Assembly: GCF_014199595.1 (NCBI RefSeq)
Contig: NZ_JACHNX010000012.1
Location: 32,950-96,949, forward strand
Direction of reading: 5' to 3'
DNA from: Sphingomonas yabuuchiae
GTDB taxonomy: Bacteria; Pseudomonadota; Alphaproteobacteria; Sphingomonadales; Sphingomonadaceae
Length of the DNA: 64,000 bases
The notes under the pieces were generated by a model, which was not told the origin of the DNA, did not search any database, and saw only the letters and a list, made by a program, of their open reading frames with translations. Below are positions 1 to 8,277 of the stretch, in pieces; position 1 is the first letter of the stretch; the number at the start of each line of letters is the position of its first letter. Position numbers and translations under genes: made by a program.

Positions 1-553
1 CCCCGCCCATGCCAACTGCGAGCAGTGCCCTGTCGCGCAAGCTGCGGACGCTGTCGCCATCGATTGCGCGCAGCATGTCACGCAGGATATCGCCGTCAGC
101 AGCGCGTTTCTTCGCGACCGGCTGGTCGCGCTTATCGGCACGCACGCCGCGCATCGCGCGCTCCAAGATGTTGGCGTTCACCTGATCGGTCGGCGGCGGG
201 TGCCCCGCCGCGCGGTGGGCGAAGATGATCGCGGCGAGCCGTCGGCCGATGGTCGAGCGCGCGCGGCCCTGATCGGCGAGATCGGTCAGGAAGGCCGCAA
301 CGGTGACTGGCGTCGCTGGAAGGGTGACCAGCGCTCGCGCCGCGCACCATTGTTCGAAAATCGCCCAGTCTGACCGGTACGCACGTAGCGTCGCCGACGA
401 CGACGCACGCTCCATGTAGCGGGCGATCCGCTCCTGGTCATCGATGCCAAGCCCGGCGAGCGGCAGGTTCGCCTGTGCGACATTCACCAGGCTCTGGCGA
501 TCATCTAGCTGCGAGTGATCGTCGGCTATCGGCTCATCGTCGTCTATCGTCAT
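1..553 (-). CDS. Tyrosine recombinase (phage-type integrase), N-terminal part, cut by window edge
   Basis: Reading the minus strand from ATG at 553 gives an open frame of about 184 codons that runs off the left edge. The visible part looks like the N-terminal SAM-like core-binding domain of XerC/D-type integrases: an RYMERASSSATLRAYRSDW helix, then FEQWC, a helix ending in RSTIGRRLAAI, and a late RDRALLAVGMGG segment that normally begins the catalytic domain. The catalytic R-H-R-Y residues lie outside the window, so activity cannot be judged. Its ATG shares a base with the TGA of the upstream gene (TGATG), so the two are probably translationally coupled. An integrase here suggests an island or plasmid recombination function. 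Confidence 0.8.
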   Translation of the reverse strand, partial: MTIDDDEPIADDHSQLDDRQSLVNVAQANLPLAGLGIDDQERIARYMERASSSATLRAYRSDWAIFEQWCAARALVTLPATPVTVAAFLTDLADQGRARSTIGRRLAAIIFAHRAAGHPPPTDQVNANILERAMRGVRADKRDQPVAKKRAADGDILRDMLRAIDGDSVRSLRDRALLAVGMGG

Positions 554-1410
554 CAGCCGAAGATCCCGCCAGCCCGCCATTCGCCGATGCGGGCAATCGC
601 TTCGTCGGCGTAGGGGCGGGGGAGACCATCGTCCGGATCGCGCCAACCGGGATAAAGCTCGACGCTACCGCCACTTACACGCGCCAAGGCGATCGAGCCG
701 CCGATATCGCTTCCTGCGTCCGCCGCGATCACCGCCTTGATCGCCCGCGCCGGCACATACTCGATGCTGCCGCCGAAACCCCCGTCGATGGCCGCACTGA
801 TCTCCGGTTTATGACTTCCCAGAAGATGGAAGCTCCCCGGCTGAGAAAGGTCAATCTCGCGCGGACCATAGAGGCGTCCGGCCTCATCACATCCGAATTT
901 GAAGACCTGCACCGGCGGGTTGCCCGTGCGGTGCGGGGTTTGACCAACCACGAATGCCTCGAAGCGCCGCTCCGTTTCGCCGGCGTAGCGCGCGCCGATA
1001 CGGCCGATCATGTCGGCAATGTCGCTGATCGTCGGAAATTTCTCGAACGCAGGGCCGTGCATCGCCTTCAGATACGAGGTCGCCAGCTGATACGTCGCGC
1101 TCGCTGGTTGAGTGTCACCAGCCCAGGCGAAGGCGATTTCGGAGTGGTAGGTTGGCGTCATGCCGGGACCGCCATCCTCGTGCTCCTGGAAGAACCGCAG
1201 CGTGATCGGGAGAATCTTCATCGCGGCGTCGGTCGTCGGGATGCGGCCATGCTCGGTCGGCATGCTGATCCGGCTATCGGCGGCCAGCCAGATGTCGCCC
1301 TCGTGGATCCACGGCTCGACCGGAAACTCCGGCGGCTCGCCCTCCCATGCTTCAATCAAGCTTCCTCGATCCATCAGCTCGCGCCGCCGCCAAACTACCA
1401 CACTCGTCAT
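553..1410 (-). CDS. Hypothetical protein with Ntn-hydrolase (proteasome-like) features
   Basis: This is a 285-residue protein with no signal peptide or membrane segment. After Met1 it begins TSVVVW. About 40 residues later comes DIWLAADSRIS, and near residue 65 KILPI. That order (Thr at position 2, a strand with LAADSR, then a Lys-Ile) resembles the start of Ntn-hydrolases such as proteasome beta subunits and HslV, where Met1 is removed and Thr becomes the nucleophile. This is inference from pattern only. The remainder holds a Gly/Ala-rich C-terminal half that I do not recognise. It is upstream of, and overlaps by one base, the integrase gene, so it may be part of the same mobile unit. Confidence 0.7.
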   Translation of the reverse strand: MTSVVVWRRRELMDRGSLIEAWEGEPPEFPVEPWIHEGDIWLAADSRISMPTEHGRIPTTDAAMKILPITLRFFQEHEDGGPGMTPTYHSEIAFAWAGDTQPASATYQLATSYLKAMHGPAFEKFPTISDIADMIGRIGARYAGETERRFEAFVVGQTPHRTGNPPVQVFKFGCDEAGRLYGPREIDLSQPGSFHLLGSHKPEISAAIDGGFGGSIEYVPARAIKAVIAADAGSDIGGSIALARVSGGSVELYPGWRDPDDGLPRPYADEAIARIGEWRAGGIFG

Positions 1411-1633
1411 GGCCGCGACCGTACCCGAAGCTGTAGGTTTTCCCGAATCAGTGGACGACGTCGCGCTCTGGAGCGTGCACCTTTAAGGGCAGACTTGAAC
1501 CTGAAAGAGTGGATGTTCCGCGGCTAACGCGCAGCTGGATCTATGCAGGTTGCGCTAGCAGGTTACCTAGGTCGTATCTGCTGATGCTCGGCGCAATCGA
1601 GCACACGACGGCAGGCCAGCCCTCGACCTCCGC

Positions 1634-3730
1634 TCAATCACCGAAATCATCGTCATCAACCGACCCTGGCTTTGCAGATACTGAGCTCATAGGCATCAGT
1701 CTCTTTCGGCTCAGCCCAGCAGCGTGCAGTGTCGACCGGTTCCGCATCCAAGCGTCATTGACTAAGTCCTGCCACTGAATGACCTCTATCTGCCCACTAT
1801 AAGCGCCGCGCAGAGGCCTAATGCGACCTTGGCCGTTCGCAGTCGTGTCCCAACTCGATAGCTGCTGGGTCAAGTCCCCCACAATGTCAGCAACAACATA
1901 ACAATAGAAGATGCAATCCTTGGCTATCCTGACGCGTGAGCGTCCGAACGACTCAATTTCTCCGCCCTGCATTTGGGCTAAATACCTTGTGATCTGTTGC
2001 TCTATCTGGTCCTTGGCACCGCTATAGTTTCGCCGACCGGGTTTCTTGAATTCGACCACCATAACCCGGCGAAGCGGCTCCGATAGGTCAACCGCATCGG
2101 GCTGGTCAGGATCAGTGGAGCTCAGACCGTAAGCCAAGTCCCATAGGAATAGATCTGGCCGATCGGCCGTACCGCCTTCAACCAGTACTTCATCAAGGCG
2201 CTTGTCAGAGGAGAACGCGCGCGTGAAGGCGAGCCGCTCATCGACGATCCAGAGCTCGTGCGCCCGGCTCTTCAGCTCAGTCACGTCATCGCCACGAACG
2301 TTCATCGGGCAAATGAAGGAGTGAAGGGTCCGTTCCAGGTGATAGTCGTCGGCACTGCCATCGCGACTTCTGATCCTAGTGATGAGCTTTTCGAGTAGCT
2401 CCAGAGCAAGCTTGCGGCGCACGACGTGCTGCGCGAGGGCTAGCTGCTCCGAAGCCTGAATTTCGCGAGCTGCATCCGAGACGGTCTGGCCGAAACTGAA
2501 GGGGACGGTTCCGGCGTCAAGCGCATCAATGAGCCTTTGCAGCGCATCCTGTCGCTCCTCGTCCCGCCGGATCTGAAACTTAACGAGAAAAGAAGCGAAC
2601 TCCTCTGGCGTCGCCGCATGAAGCGGCACTCGGCCGAGCTGTGTATCGTCATCGTCAAAACCGTAAGTGGGGTAGCGTTCGACGAAGGACTCGTACCGCT
2701 CCCTCCGCGTTTCGAAGTAGCGCCGCACCTGGTCTGGGATCATCTGCGATCGAACGGCATCCATACATTGCCGGCTGATCTGCTTGAGCGTTCGCTCCGT
2801 AAGGTTGAAGGCTGTTCGCCCCTCATTGACCCGTAGATCGAGGTACTCGCCCGAAACGCAGCCATGGAAGGCGAGGTCCTGTTCGCCATCACGCTCCAGA
2901 CGCTCGACGCCAAGCAAGTTGTCAACCTTTCGGCTCTCGACGGTACGTCCATTGGCCAGAAGGTGCAGCTGATGAAGGCCCTCCAAACCCGTGCTCGCCT
3001 CAGGCTTGCAAAAGAAGCCGGTGATTTGGAGCTCGCCGAACTCGTCGCTCAAGATCGTTGCCTGCATCGGCTCGCCAACGACGAGGTCAGAAACCGCTTT
3101 CGGGTATTCTGTCACCTCACCGTCCACATCGACGAGGATCGTCGGACCACCACCTAGCAAAAAGTCCGCAATGAAGTGCGCGCTGAAGTAGCGCATGAAG
3201 GTGTCGGCTCGTTTGGGGAAGGGGTCAGCATACTCTCTCGTACGGAGACCGCGGAACTGCACCCTTGTGCCGTGGTGCCCGGCCGAGTCCGGCTTATCTT
3301 CGTACGTCGGCACAACTTGCTCGGCATTATTGAGGACGAACTCGAACGACCGCCGCTTGAACTCTGTGGCGTCGCGATACCCACTTTCGATAGTGATCCC
3401 GTCGAAGGCGTCTAACCAGAACAGGCGCCCCACGCCCTTGCCGCCTTTGCTCCGCTTAAAATCTGTATCGATGGTACAGAATGCTCCGTACCGCTCCTGA
3501 TCGAGCCCGATCCCGTCATCAGCGACCTCAATGGTGATCTTCGCCGGGTCGCTTAGATGCGAAACGGATATGTCGATGCGTCCTTCGGACACGCGATCGT
3601 CAAACTCATCCTCGATCGCGAACATGGCATTGCTCACGGCCTCAAATAGCGGCTGCAGGCTCTGCGTAGCGTTCGAGGGCTTGGGTAGCTTTCGGACGCG
3701 GTTCTCGATGTTAGGCGTGAGCGCCGGCAA
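1634..3730 (-). CDS. GHKL-type ATPase with C-terminal PD-(D/E)XK-like nuclease domain
   Basis: The protein has 698 residues. The N-terminal 200 residues carry a GHKL (Hsp90/MutL/histidine-kinase type) ATP-binding fold: FEAVSNAMFAIED with the N-box Asn near 34, ADDGIGLD near 71-77, and KGGKGVGRLFW near 97. The middle is alpha-helical and unassigned. The C-terminal third has PDLFLWD (Asp about 526) followed by VVEFKKPGR (Glu about 560, Lys about 562) and QIEQQITRYLAQM, a good match to a PD-(D/E)XK nuclease core. Such architectures occur in restriction-like and anti-phage proteins; a defence role is inference. The gene is visibly less GC-rich than the sulfur and copper regions. It is single, with 220 bp of empty sequence after its stop. 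Confidence 0.8.
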   Translation of the reverse strand: MPALTPNIENRVRKLPKPSNATQSLQPLFEAVSNAMFAIEDEFDDRVSEGRIDISVSHLSDPAKITIEVADDGIGLDQERYGAFCTIDTDFKRSKGGKGVGRLFWLDAFDGITIESGYRDATEFKRRSFEFVLNNAEQVVPTYEDKPDSAGHHGTRVQFRGLRTREYADPFPKRADTFMRYFSAHFIADFLLGGGPTILVDVDGEVTEYPKAVSDLVVGEPMQATILSDEFGELQITGFFCKPEASTGLEGLHQLHLLANGRTVESRKVDNLLGVERLERDGEQDLAFHGCVSGEYLDLRVNEGRTAFNLTERTLKQISRQCMDAVRSQMIPDQVRRYFETRRERYESFVERYPTYGFDDDDTQLGRVPLHAATPEEFASFLVKFQIRRDEERQDALQRLIDALDAGTVPFSFGQTVSDAAREIQASEQLALAQHVVRRKLALELLEKLITRIRSRDGSADDYHLERTLHSFICPMNVRGDDVTELKSRAHELWIVDERLAFTRAFSSDKRLDEVLVEGGTADRPDLFLWDLAYGLSSTDPDQPDAVDLSEPLRRVMVVEFKKPGRRNYSGAKDQIEQQITRYLAQMQGGEIESFGRSRVRIAKDCIFYCYVVADIVGDLTQQLSSWDTTANGQGRIRPLRGAYSGQIEVIQWQDLVNDAWMRNRSTLHAAGLSRKRLMPMSSVSAKPGSVDDDDFGD

Positions 3731-3865
3731 TGGTCCTGTCTCCCCAACGGATCGGCCGCTTATATCTCAGGCAGCGATCGCGGCGAGCCTGTCCTTGCGC
3801 CATAGCGAACGCGTCTGCTGACCCAGTAGGTTGAGCATACCGTACCCAAAAGCACGAACTTGCGA

Positions 3866-4264
3866 CTACACCGTCCGCGGTCGCACGTTGGTGATGGTAA
3901 TGCCAACGTCCGCGCTCGCCAGAGGTCCGTCTGTCGTAAACATCTCAGCTTGCAAGTCGATCGCCAAGGCAAGACATGCCCGCTCGCCGAGGGACAGGCC
4001 GAGCGCCATCGTCGCTGGCCGAAGGTCGCCTACTATGAGCGCCTGGGCAGGAGTAAGCGGCCGGACATCGAGGTGCAGCCCGCCAAGCGCCTCACGCACG
4101 TCGTCAAGTGGCAGTCCTCGGACCCGTAGCTTGGAAATGACCTCCGCGAGGTTGGTTGTTCCAATGATGCTGCGAGTCAGGACATCGACTACCCGATCCG
4201 CCCCGGGTTCATCATTCAGAAGGCAGAGCAGGGCGGAGGCGTCGAGTACGACTTTGCTACTCAC
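3866..4264 (-). CDS. vapC: VapC-type PIN-domain toxin
   Basis: This is a PIN-domain ribonuclease of the VapC toxin class. The start SSKVVLDASALLCLLNDEPG gives the first catalytic Asp. Further on come a conserved Glu (TTNLAEVISKL), LSLGERACLALA and FTTDGPLA with the last acidic residue, so all four acidic sites of the fold are visible. The GTG at 4264 was chosen because homologues begin at this SSKVVLDAS segment and a GAGGCG element lies just upstream; a GTG at 4276 is the alternative. The start overlaps the end of the AbrB-type antitoxin gene, as usual in vapBC operons. Its expected job is growth inhibition or plasmid/island maintenance. Confidence 0.85.
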   Translation of the reverse strand: MSSKVVLDASALLCLLNDEPGADRVVDVLTRSIIGTTNLAEVISKLRVRGLPLDDVREALGGLHLDVRPLTPAQALIVGDLRPATMALGLSLGERACLALAIDLQAEMFTTDGPLASADVGITITNVRPRTV

Positions 4265-4505
4265 GCTCCGCCTCACGCCGACGCTCCGCGATCAGCTCGC
4301 CAGCCAAACCGACGCCTTCGGGCACATACCTACGCAGGATCGCGCGAGCACGCTCAAGTGCCTTAGGCACGGAACGTACCCGCAGCTCGCCATCGTCCAC
4401 ATCGACGAGAACGGTGTCACCCGTGGTGATCCCGAGCTCACGGCGCATTGCCGCCGGGATCACGAGCTTACCACCGTCCACGATCTTGACCCTCTGTGCT
4501 TCCAT
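4257..4505 (-). CDS. vapB: VapB antitoxin, AbrB/MazE (SpoVT) family
   Basis: This small protein contains a classical AbrB swapped-hairpin DNA-binding segment, QRVKIVDGGKLVIPAAMRRELGI followed by TGDTVLVDVDDGELRVRS. A helical tail (ERARAILRRYV, AELIAERRREAE) should wrap the toxin. I use the ATG at 4505 because the AbrB domain begins there. An ATG at 4619 in the same frame would add 38 residues with no recognised domain, and neither start has a strong ribosome-binding site. It overlaps the downstream toxin gene by 8 bp, which supports co-translation. Autorepression of the operon by the VapB-VapC complex is expected from the family. Confidence 0.8.
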   Translation of the reverse strand: MEAQRVKIVDGGKLVIPAAMRRELGITTGDTVLVDVDDGELRVRSVPKALERARAILRRYVPEGVGLAGELIAERRREAERE

Positions 4506-4755
4506 CTGCACCAAACCCGCTGCTCTTACCCGCCCAACGGCCTTATACCGGAGAGCAAAGTCGGACACCAGCGTGGAGGCAGGGATCGATGCACGGCCGA
4601 TCACCAATATAGCGTTCATCGATGATGGAGCAGCTACTTAGACCCGGCTCGCTTAGCTAGGCTACGTAGGACCGGTAGTTGCCGATCTGAGCCGACTGCT
4701 GCATGACTGGCTCACAAGGGTATACCCAACAACGCCAAGTAGGAGTGATGAGCAG

Positions 4756-5409
4756 GTGGCAGGCAGCGAGGTTAGGGCGGCGCGGGTGTATTTGCGGGTA
4801 AGCACGGACGAGCAGGACCTGACGCGGCAGGAGAGCATTGTGGCTGGTGCGCGGGCGGCCGGCTTTTATGTCGCGGCCGTATACCGGGAGAAGGCGTCGG
4901 GCGCGCGACCGGACCGGCCGGAGCTGCTGCGCATGGTGGCGGACCTGCAGCCGGGCGAGGTGGTGGTGGCCGAGAAGATCGACCGCATCAGCCGCCTGCC
5001 TCTGCAGGAAGCGGAACTGCTGGTGGATGCTATCCGGGGCAGGGGGGCTCGGCTGGCGGTGCCGGGCATTGTGGACCTGTCGGACTTGGTAGCTGATAGC
5101 GCAGGCGTGGCGCGCATCGTGCTGGAGGCGGTGCAGGACATGCTGCTGCGGGTCGCGCTGCAGACGGCGCGGGATGACTACGAGACCCGGCGCGAGCGGC
5201 AACGCGAGGGCATCGAGATTGCCAAGCGGGCGGGGCGGTACACCGGCCGCAAGCCGGACCTCGCCCACCACCGGCGCATCGTAGGTCTGCGCGAGGCGGG
5301 CATGAGCATCGCGAAGACCGCGGAGCTCGCCGGGTGCAGCATCGCCCACGTCAAGCGCGTGACCGCGCTCCACCGCTCAAGGGCCGCTCAGCCGCAGAAG
5401 ACTAGTTGA
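4756..5409 (+). CDS. Serine recombinase (resolvase/invertase family)
   Basis: A 217-residue protein starting at GTG 4756 with AGGAG ten bases upstream. The N-terminal catalytic domain shows RVYLRVSTDEQDLTRQ with Arg14 and the nucleophile Ser16. Then come REKASGARPDRPEL and VVVAEKIDRISR, standard resolvase motifs. The C-terminus has GRKPDLAHHRRIVGL, an HTH_7-type DNA-binding domain. The length fits small resolvases/invertases such as Pin and TnpR rather than large phage serine integrases. A perfect 28-bp palindrome of the form expected for a serine-recombinase crossover site lies 190 bp downstream at 5598-5625. That the two belong together is inference. Confidence 0.9.
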   Translation: MAGSEVRAARVYLRVSTDEQDLTRQESIVAGARAAGFYVAAVYREKASGARPDRPELLRMVADLQPGEVVVAEKIDRISRLPLQEAELLVDAIRGRGARLAVPGIVDLSDLVADSAGVARIVLEAVQDMLLRVALQTARDDYETRRERQREGIEIAKRAGRYTGRKPDLAHHRRIVGLREAGMSIAKTAELAGCSIAHVKRVTALHRSRAAQPQKTS

Positions 5410-5597
5410 GTACCGTACATGTTTTACCTGCGGGTCGTGGCAGACCGAACCCCACCGCGGATTGGTCTCCGCGTGGAGCAGCAGAGCGGCATCCTGGGTA
5501 TCACCGCAGGATAATCGCGCATAGTCGCTTCCAACCTGCCATTCTGACACGGGGTTCCGACACCTGTAGACCCGCGGAAAAGCTGGGGTGCTACGCA

Positions 5598-5625
5598 GGT
5601 GTCACAACCGGACGGTTGTGACACC
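5598..5625. repeat. 28-bp perfect palindrome with 2-bp centre, possible recombination site
   Basis: The arms are GGTGTCACAACCG (5598-5610) and its exact reverse complement CGGTTGTGACACC (5613-5625), separated by GA. Thirteen plus two plus thirteen equals the 28 bp of resolvase core sites, whose strand exchange takes place at a central dinucleotide. It lies between the serine recombinase gene and the sulfur module. A partial copy is present at 15557-15574 at the other end of that module. Abutting transposon ends are an alternative reading. Confidence 0.7.
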
Positions 5626-5670
5626 GGCCGCGTTACGGACTGGAATGATAAAACAGGAAGTTCGGTACGA

Positions 5671-6216
5671 TCAGTCAGGGATCAGCGCCCAACCACGTAT
5701 CTGCAATGTCGCCATTGTGGTGAGAGCCGAGACATCGACTTCGATAGCCTTATCGACCGTGACCGGAGCGATCCCATTCCCGACTAAAGCCTGGCTGCAC
5801 ACTCGAACGGACACGCCTGCCCGCCTTAGCGCCGCTATCAAGGCAAGATTGGGGTTCGTCGTGGCACCGGTTTTCGTCGCATATGCCTCATCATCGGCAA
5901 TAATCGGTGTCGCCGGCCCGTGGACGATCACGATCACATCTCCCTGTGCCGGCCGCACGCCGTCCGCCCCGAGCAGGTTCAGGAAGCGTGCGACCTTCTC
6001 CAGCGAGGGATTGACCTTGTCGGGAGATGACGCCGCCTTCGTCACACTGAACAGCACACGATATCGCAGCGAGTGGTCCGGCCGCTCAACCGCGCCTTCT
6101 ACCGGCGTGATCCTGCCATAGCCGGCAATCACGGGTTGTTGCGCGGTGACGCCTGCTGACCCGGCACTGCTCATGACGGCCAAGCATCCTGCAACTGCGA
6201 TAGCGGGAAGCCGCAT
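5671..6216 (-). CDS. Exported DsrE/DsrF-like protein
   Basis: The start is the ATG at 6216, preceded by AAAGGACA. The protein begins with a signal peptide (LPAIAVAGCLAVMSSAGSAG), so it should be periplasmic. The body matches the DsrE-like fold: a central DVIVIVHGPATPII strand, a NPNLALIAALRRAGV helix, and a single conserved-type Cys in VRVCSQALVGNGI. DsrE-like proteins bind or relay sulfane sulfur, consistent with the neighbouring sulfide-oxidation genes. It is the last gene of a minus-strand unit after the peroxiredoxin and ArsR genes and diverges from the main sulfur operon. A longer start at 6261 would add residues before the signal peptide and is unlikely. Confidence 0.8.
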   Translation of the reverse strand: MRLPAIAVAGCLAVMSSAGSAGVTAQQPVIAGYGRITPVEGAVERPDHSLRYRVLFSVTKAASSPDKVNPSLEKVARFLNLLGADGVRPAQGDVIVIVHGPATPIIADDEAYATKTGATTNPNLALIAALRRAGVSVRVCSQALVGNGIAPVTVDKAIEVDVSALTTMATLQIRGWALIPD

Positions 6217-6244
6217 CTGGTTTGTCCTTTCGAAACCGGAATGA

Positions 6245-6655
6245 TTATCCGACCCTCGCAAATACGGCTGCGCCTATATTTTGCGGCCGCGTGGCAGCCG
6301 ACGCCCCGCGCGCTCGCGACGGTCGGGAAGCGGGCGCTGCCTCATGCACGGCTAGATCATCGGCGCCGAATATCGCCTCGAGCGTGCGCACGCACATTGC
6401 GGCTGCGTCATCGGCGAGCCGGTAATGGACCTGCTTTGCCTCGCGTCTCGTCTTCACCAGCTCGGCGCGGCGCAGCTCGGCAAGCTGCTGGCTGAGGGCC
6501 GGCTGGGTCACGCCGGTCGCAGCCTCTATGTCCGCAACCTGCCGCTCACCGCCCAGCAGATAGGACAGGATCATGAGGCGCTGGGGTTGAGCGAACACGC
6601 GCAGCTTTTCGACCGCCGCATCGGCGATCGCGCGGGATTGATGGATCGCCGTCAT
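6245..6655 (-). CDS. ArsR-family transcriptional regulator, BigR/SqrR/YgaV-like
   Basis: This is a winged-helix ArsR repressor with RLMILSYLLGGERQVADIEAAT and TQPALSQQLAELRRAELVKTRREAKQVHYRL as its DNA-binding part. Its place between peroxiredoxin and sulfide-oxidation genes matches BigR/SqrR persulfide-sensing repressors. It is odd: the position of BigR Cys42 is Ser here (LMILSYL) and that of Cys108 is Gly (LEAIFGADD). The only Cys in this part is in AAAMCVRTL. It also has a longer Ala/Arg-rich tail. The ATG at 6655 overlaps the stop of the peroxiredoxin gene (ATGA) and has GAAGGC upstream. It probably controls the divergent promoters at 7276-7359. Confidence 0.85.
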   Translation of the reverse strand: MTAIHQSRAIADAAVEKLRVFAQPQRLMILSYLLGGERQVADIEAATGVTQPALSQQLAELRRAELVKTRREAKQVHYRLADDAAAMCVRTLEAIFGADDLAVHEAAPASRPSRARGASAATRPQNIGAAVFARVG

Positions 6656-7275
6656 CGATCGGCCTTCAACTGATGAAACCAGTCGGCACCGGCGCTGCAC
6701 GGCAAGGCGGGCGGGAGCAGGACGTCGTCACCCGGCTGCCAGTCGGCCGGCGTATAGGCCTGCCCATCGGCCGATCGCTGCAATGCCCTCACCGTGCGGA
6801 GCATCTCGTCGACCGATCGCCCGACGTTCATCGGATACCAGTTGAGCGCACGGATGATGCCCTCAGGATCGATGAAATAGGTCGCGCGCACGGCCGAGGC
6901 GTCGCCGGCCTGTTCGTCAAGCATGCCATAGGCGTAACCCACCGCCATCGACGGGTCTTCCACGACCGGGAACGGCACCTCTACACCGAAGACATCCTTG
7001 ATCGCGCGCAACCAGGCGACATGCGAATACAGGCTGTCAACCGACAGCCCGAGCAAGGCGCAGTCGAGCTCCTCGAATTGCGGTGCGGCCTTCGCCAGGG
7101 CCACGAACTCGCTGGTGCAGACCGGCGTGAAATCAGCCGGGTGCGAAAAGAACACGACCCAACGACCACGATACTGATCGAGCGACATCGCGCCCTGCGT
7201 CGTGCGGGCGGTGAAATTCGGGGCCGCGTCCCCGATGCGCAACGAGCGCGGTACGTCTGCATCCATCGTTTCCAT
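6652..7275 (-). CDS. Peroxiredoxin, Prx6-like (AhpC/TSA family)
   Basis: A 207-residue thiol peroxidase. The active-site segment is FFSHPADFTPVCTSEF with the peroxidatic Cys at about residue 53, and an Arg-containing SAVRATYFIDPEGIIRALNWYP segment typical of Prx6/archaeal peroxiredoxins. Near the C-terminus LPCSAGADW carries a second Cys that could resolve the sulfenic acid. It reduces peroxides and may also react with persulfides, which fits the neighbourhood. I prefer ATG 7275; ATG 7266 has a better-spaced GGAAA, and ATG 7323 would add 16 residues. It is first in a minus-strand operon with the ArsR and DsrE-like genes. Confidence 0.9.
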   Translation of the reverse strand: METMDADVPRSLRIGDAAPNFTARTTQGAMSLDQYRGRWVVFFSHPADFTPVCTSEFVALAKAAPQFEELDCALLGLSVDSLYSHVAWLRAIKDVFGVEVPFPVVEDPSMAVGYAYGMLDEQAGDASAVRATYFIDPEGIIRALNWYPMNVGRSVDEMLRTVRALQRSADGQAYTPADWQPGDDVLLPPALPCSAGADWFHQLKADR

Positions 7276-7359
7276 GCTTTTCAGATGGCACGGGCAGCCC
7301 GTTGACGCAAGCGGATTACACAACTACATAAACCATGAAATCAATAATTGGAGGCGATC
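7276..7359. promoter_or_regulatory. Divergent promoter region of the sulfur module
   Basis: This 84-bp AT-richer gap separates the minus-strand peroxiredoxin operon from the plus-strand sulfur operon. Both units must start from here, so it is the natural target of the ArsR-family regulator encoded at 6245-6655. GGAGG at 7350-7354 lies five bases before the GTG start at 7360 and decides that start. I cannot name a palindromic operator with confidence. Confidence 0.5.
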
Positions 7360-8277
7360 GTGGAATCGGCGTTGAATGAGGCAGTTGCGCAGATTGAACG
7401 TGCGAAGGCGGCGGTATCGCCGGTCGTTCACTCGTTCTTCGACGAGCCGACCAACACCGCGACCTACGTCGTCTGGGACCCCGCCACGCGAAAGGCGGCG
7501 ATCGTTGACAGTGTCCTGAACTTCGACGCTGCGGCCGGTCGCACCAATACGGCGTCGGCGGATGCGGTAATCGCTTATGTGCGGGAGCACGGCCTTTCGG
7601 TCGACTGGCTGCTCGAAACCCATGCTCATGCCGACCACCTGTCTGCGGCGCCCTATCTGCAAAAGGCGCTGGGCGGTCAGCTCGCGATCGGCCGCGACAT
7701 CATTCGCGTGCAGAACGTCTTCGGCAAGATTTTCAACGCCGGCACCGACTTCGAACGGGACGGCTCCGAGTTCGACCACCTGTTCGACGATGGCGACCGT
7801 TTTACGATCGGCGACATCGAGGCCATCGCGCTGCATGTGCCGGGGCACACCCCCGCCGATATGGCCTATGTCATCGGCGACGCAGTCTTCACCGGCGATA
7901 CCCTGTTCATGCCGGACTACGGCACCGCACGCGCAGACTTCCCCGGTGGTGATGCGCGCCAGCTATTCCGCTCGATCCGTCGACTGATGCAGTTGCCCGA
8001 CGAGACGCGGCTGTTCCTGTGCCACGACTACAAGGCTGCGGGGCGCGACCGGTATGTCTGGGAGACGACCGTGGGCGCGCAGCGCGTCGGCAACGTCCAC
8101 GTTCATGAGGGGGTGGACGAAGACAACTTCGTCGCGATGCGCACCAGTCGGGACGCCACCTTGTCGATGCCCAAGCTCATCCTGCCATCGGTGCAGGTCA
8201 ATATGCGCGGCGGCCATCTGCCGGAGCCGGAAGTCAACGGCACCCGCTACCTCAAGATTCCACTGGATACGCTGTGA
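7360..8277 (+). CDS. Persulfide dioxygenase, metallo-beta-lactamase fold (ETHE1/Blh-like)
   Basis: A 305-residue MBL-fold hydrolase-like protein of the ETHE1/Blh class, which oxidises glutathione persulfide to sulfite using a mononuclear iron. Metal ligands are visible: HAHADH with His88, His90, Asp92 and His93, then VPGHTPADMAY, FTGDTLFMPDYGTARADFPGG and LFLCHDYKA. The C-terminal part (MPKLILPSVQVNMRGGHLPEPE) is characteristic of this subgroup. GTG 7360 was chosen for its GGAGG; a TTG at 7348 is the alternative. It opens the plus-strand sulfur operon and would take the persulfide made by SQR at 9589-10821. A paralogue sits at 13698-14585. Confidence 0.92.
   Translation: MESALNEAVAQIERAKAAVSPVVHSFFDEPTNTATYVVWDPATRKAAIVDSVLNFDAAAGRTNTASADAVIAYVREHGLSVDWLLETHAHADHLSAAPYLQKALGGQLAIGRDIIRVQNVFGKIFNAGTDFERDGSEFDHLFDDGDRFTIGDIEAIALHVPGHTPADMAYVIGDAVFTGDTLFMPDYGTARADFPGGDARQLFRSIRRLMQLPDETRLFLCHDYKAAGRDRYVWETTVGAQRVGNVHVHEGVDEDNFVAMRTSRDATLSMPKLILPSVQVNMRGGHLPEPEVNGTRYLKIPLDTL

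Noticed and set aside
7275..7323. Earlier ATG (7323) for the peroxiredoxin with an extra CPC motif
   Set aside because: The extra residues are not typical of Prx6-like proteins and would cover the divergent promoter region.
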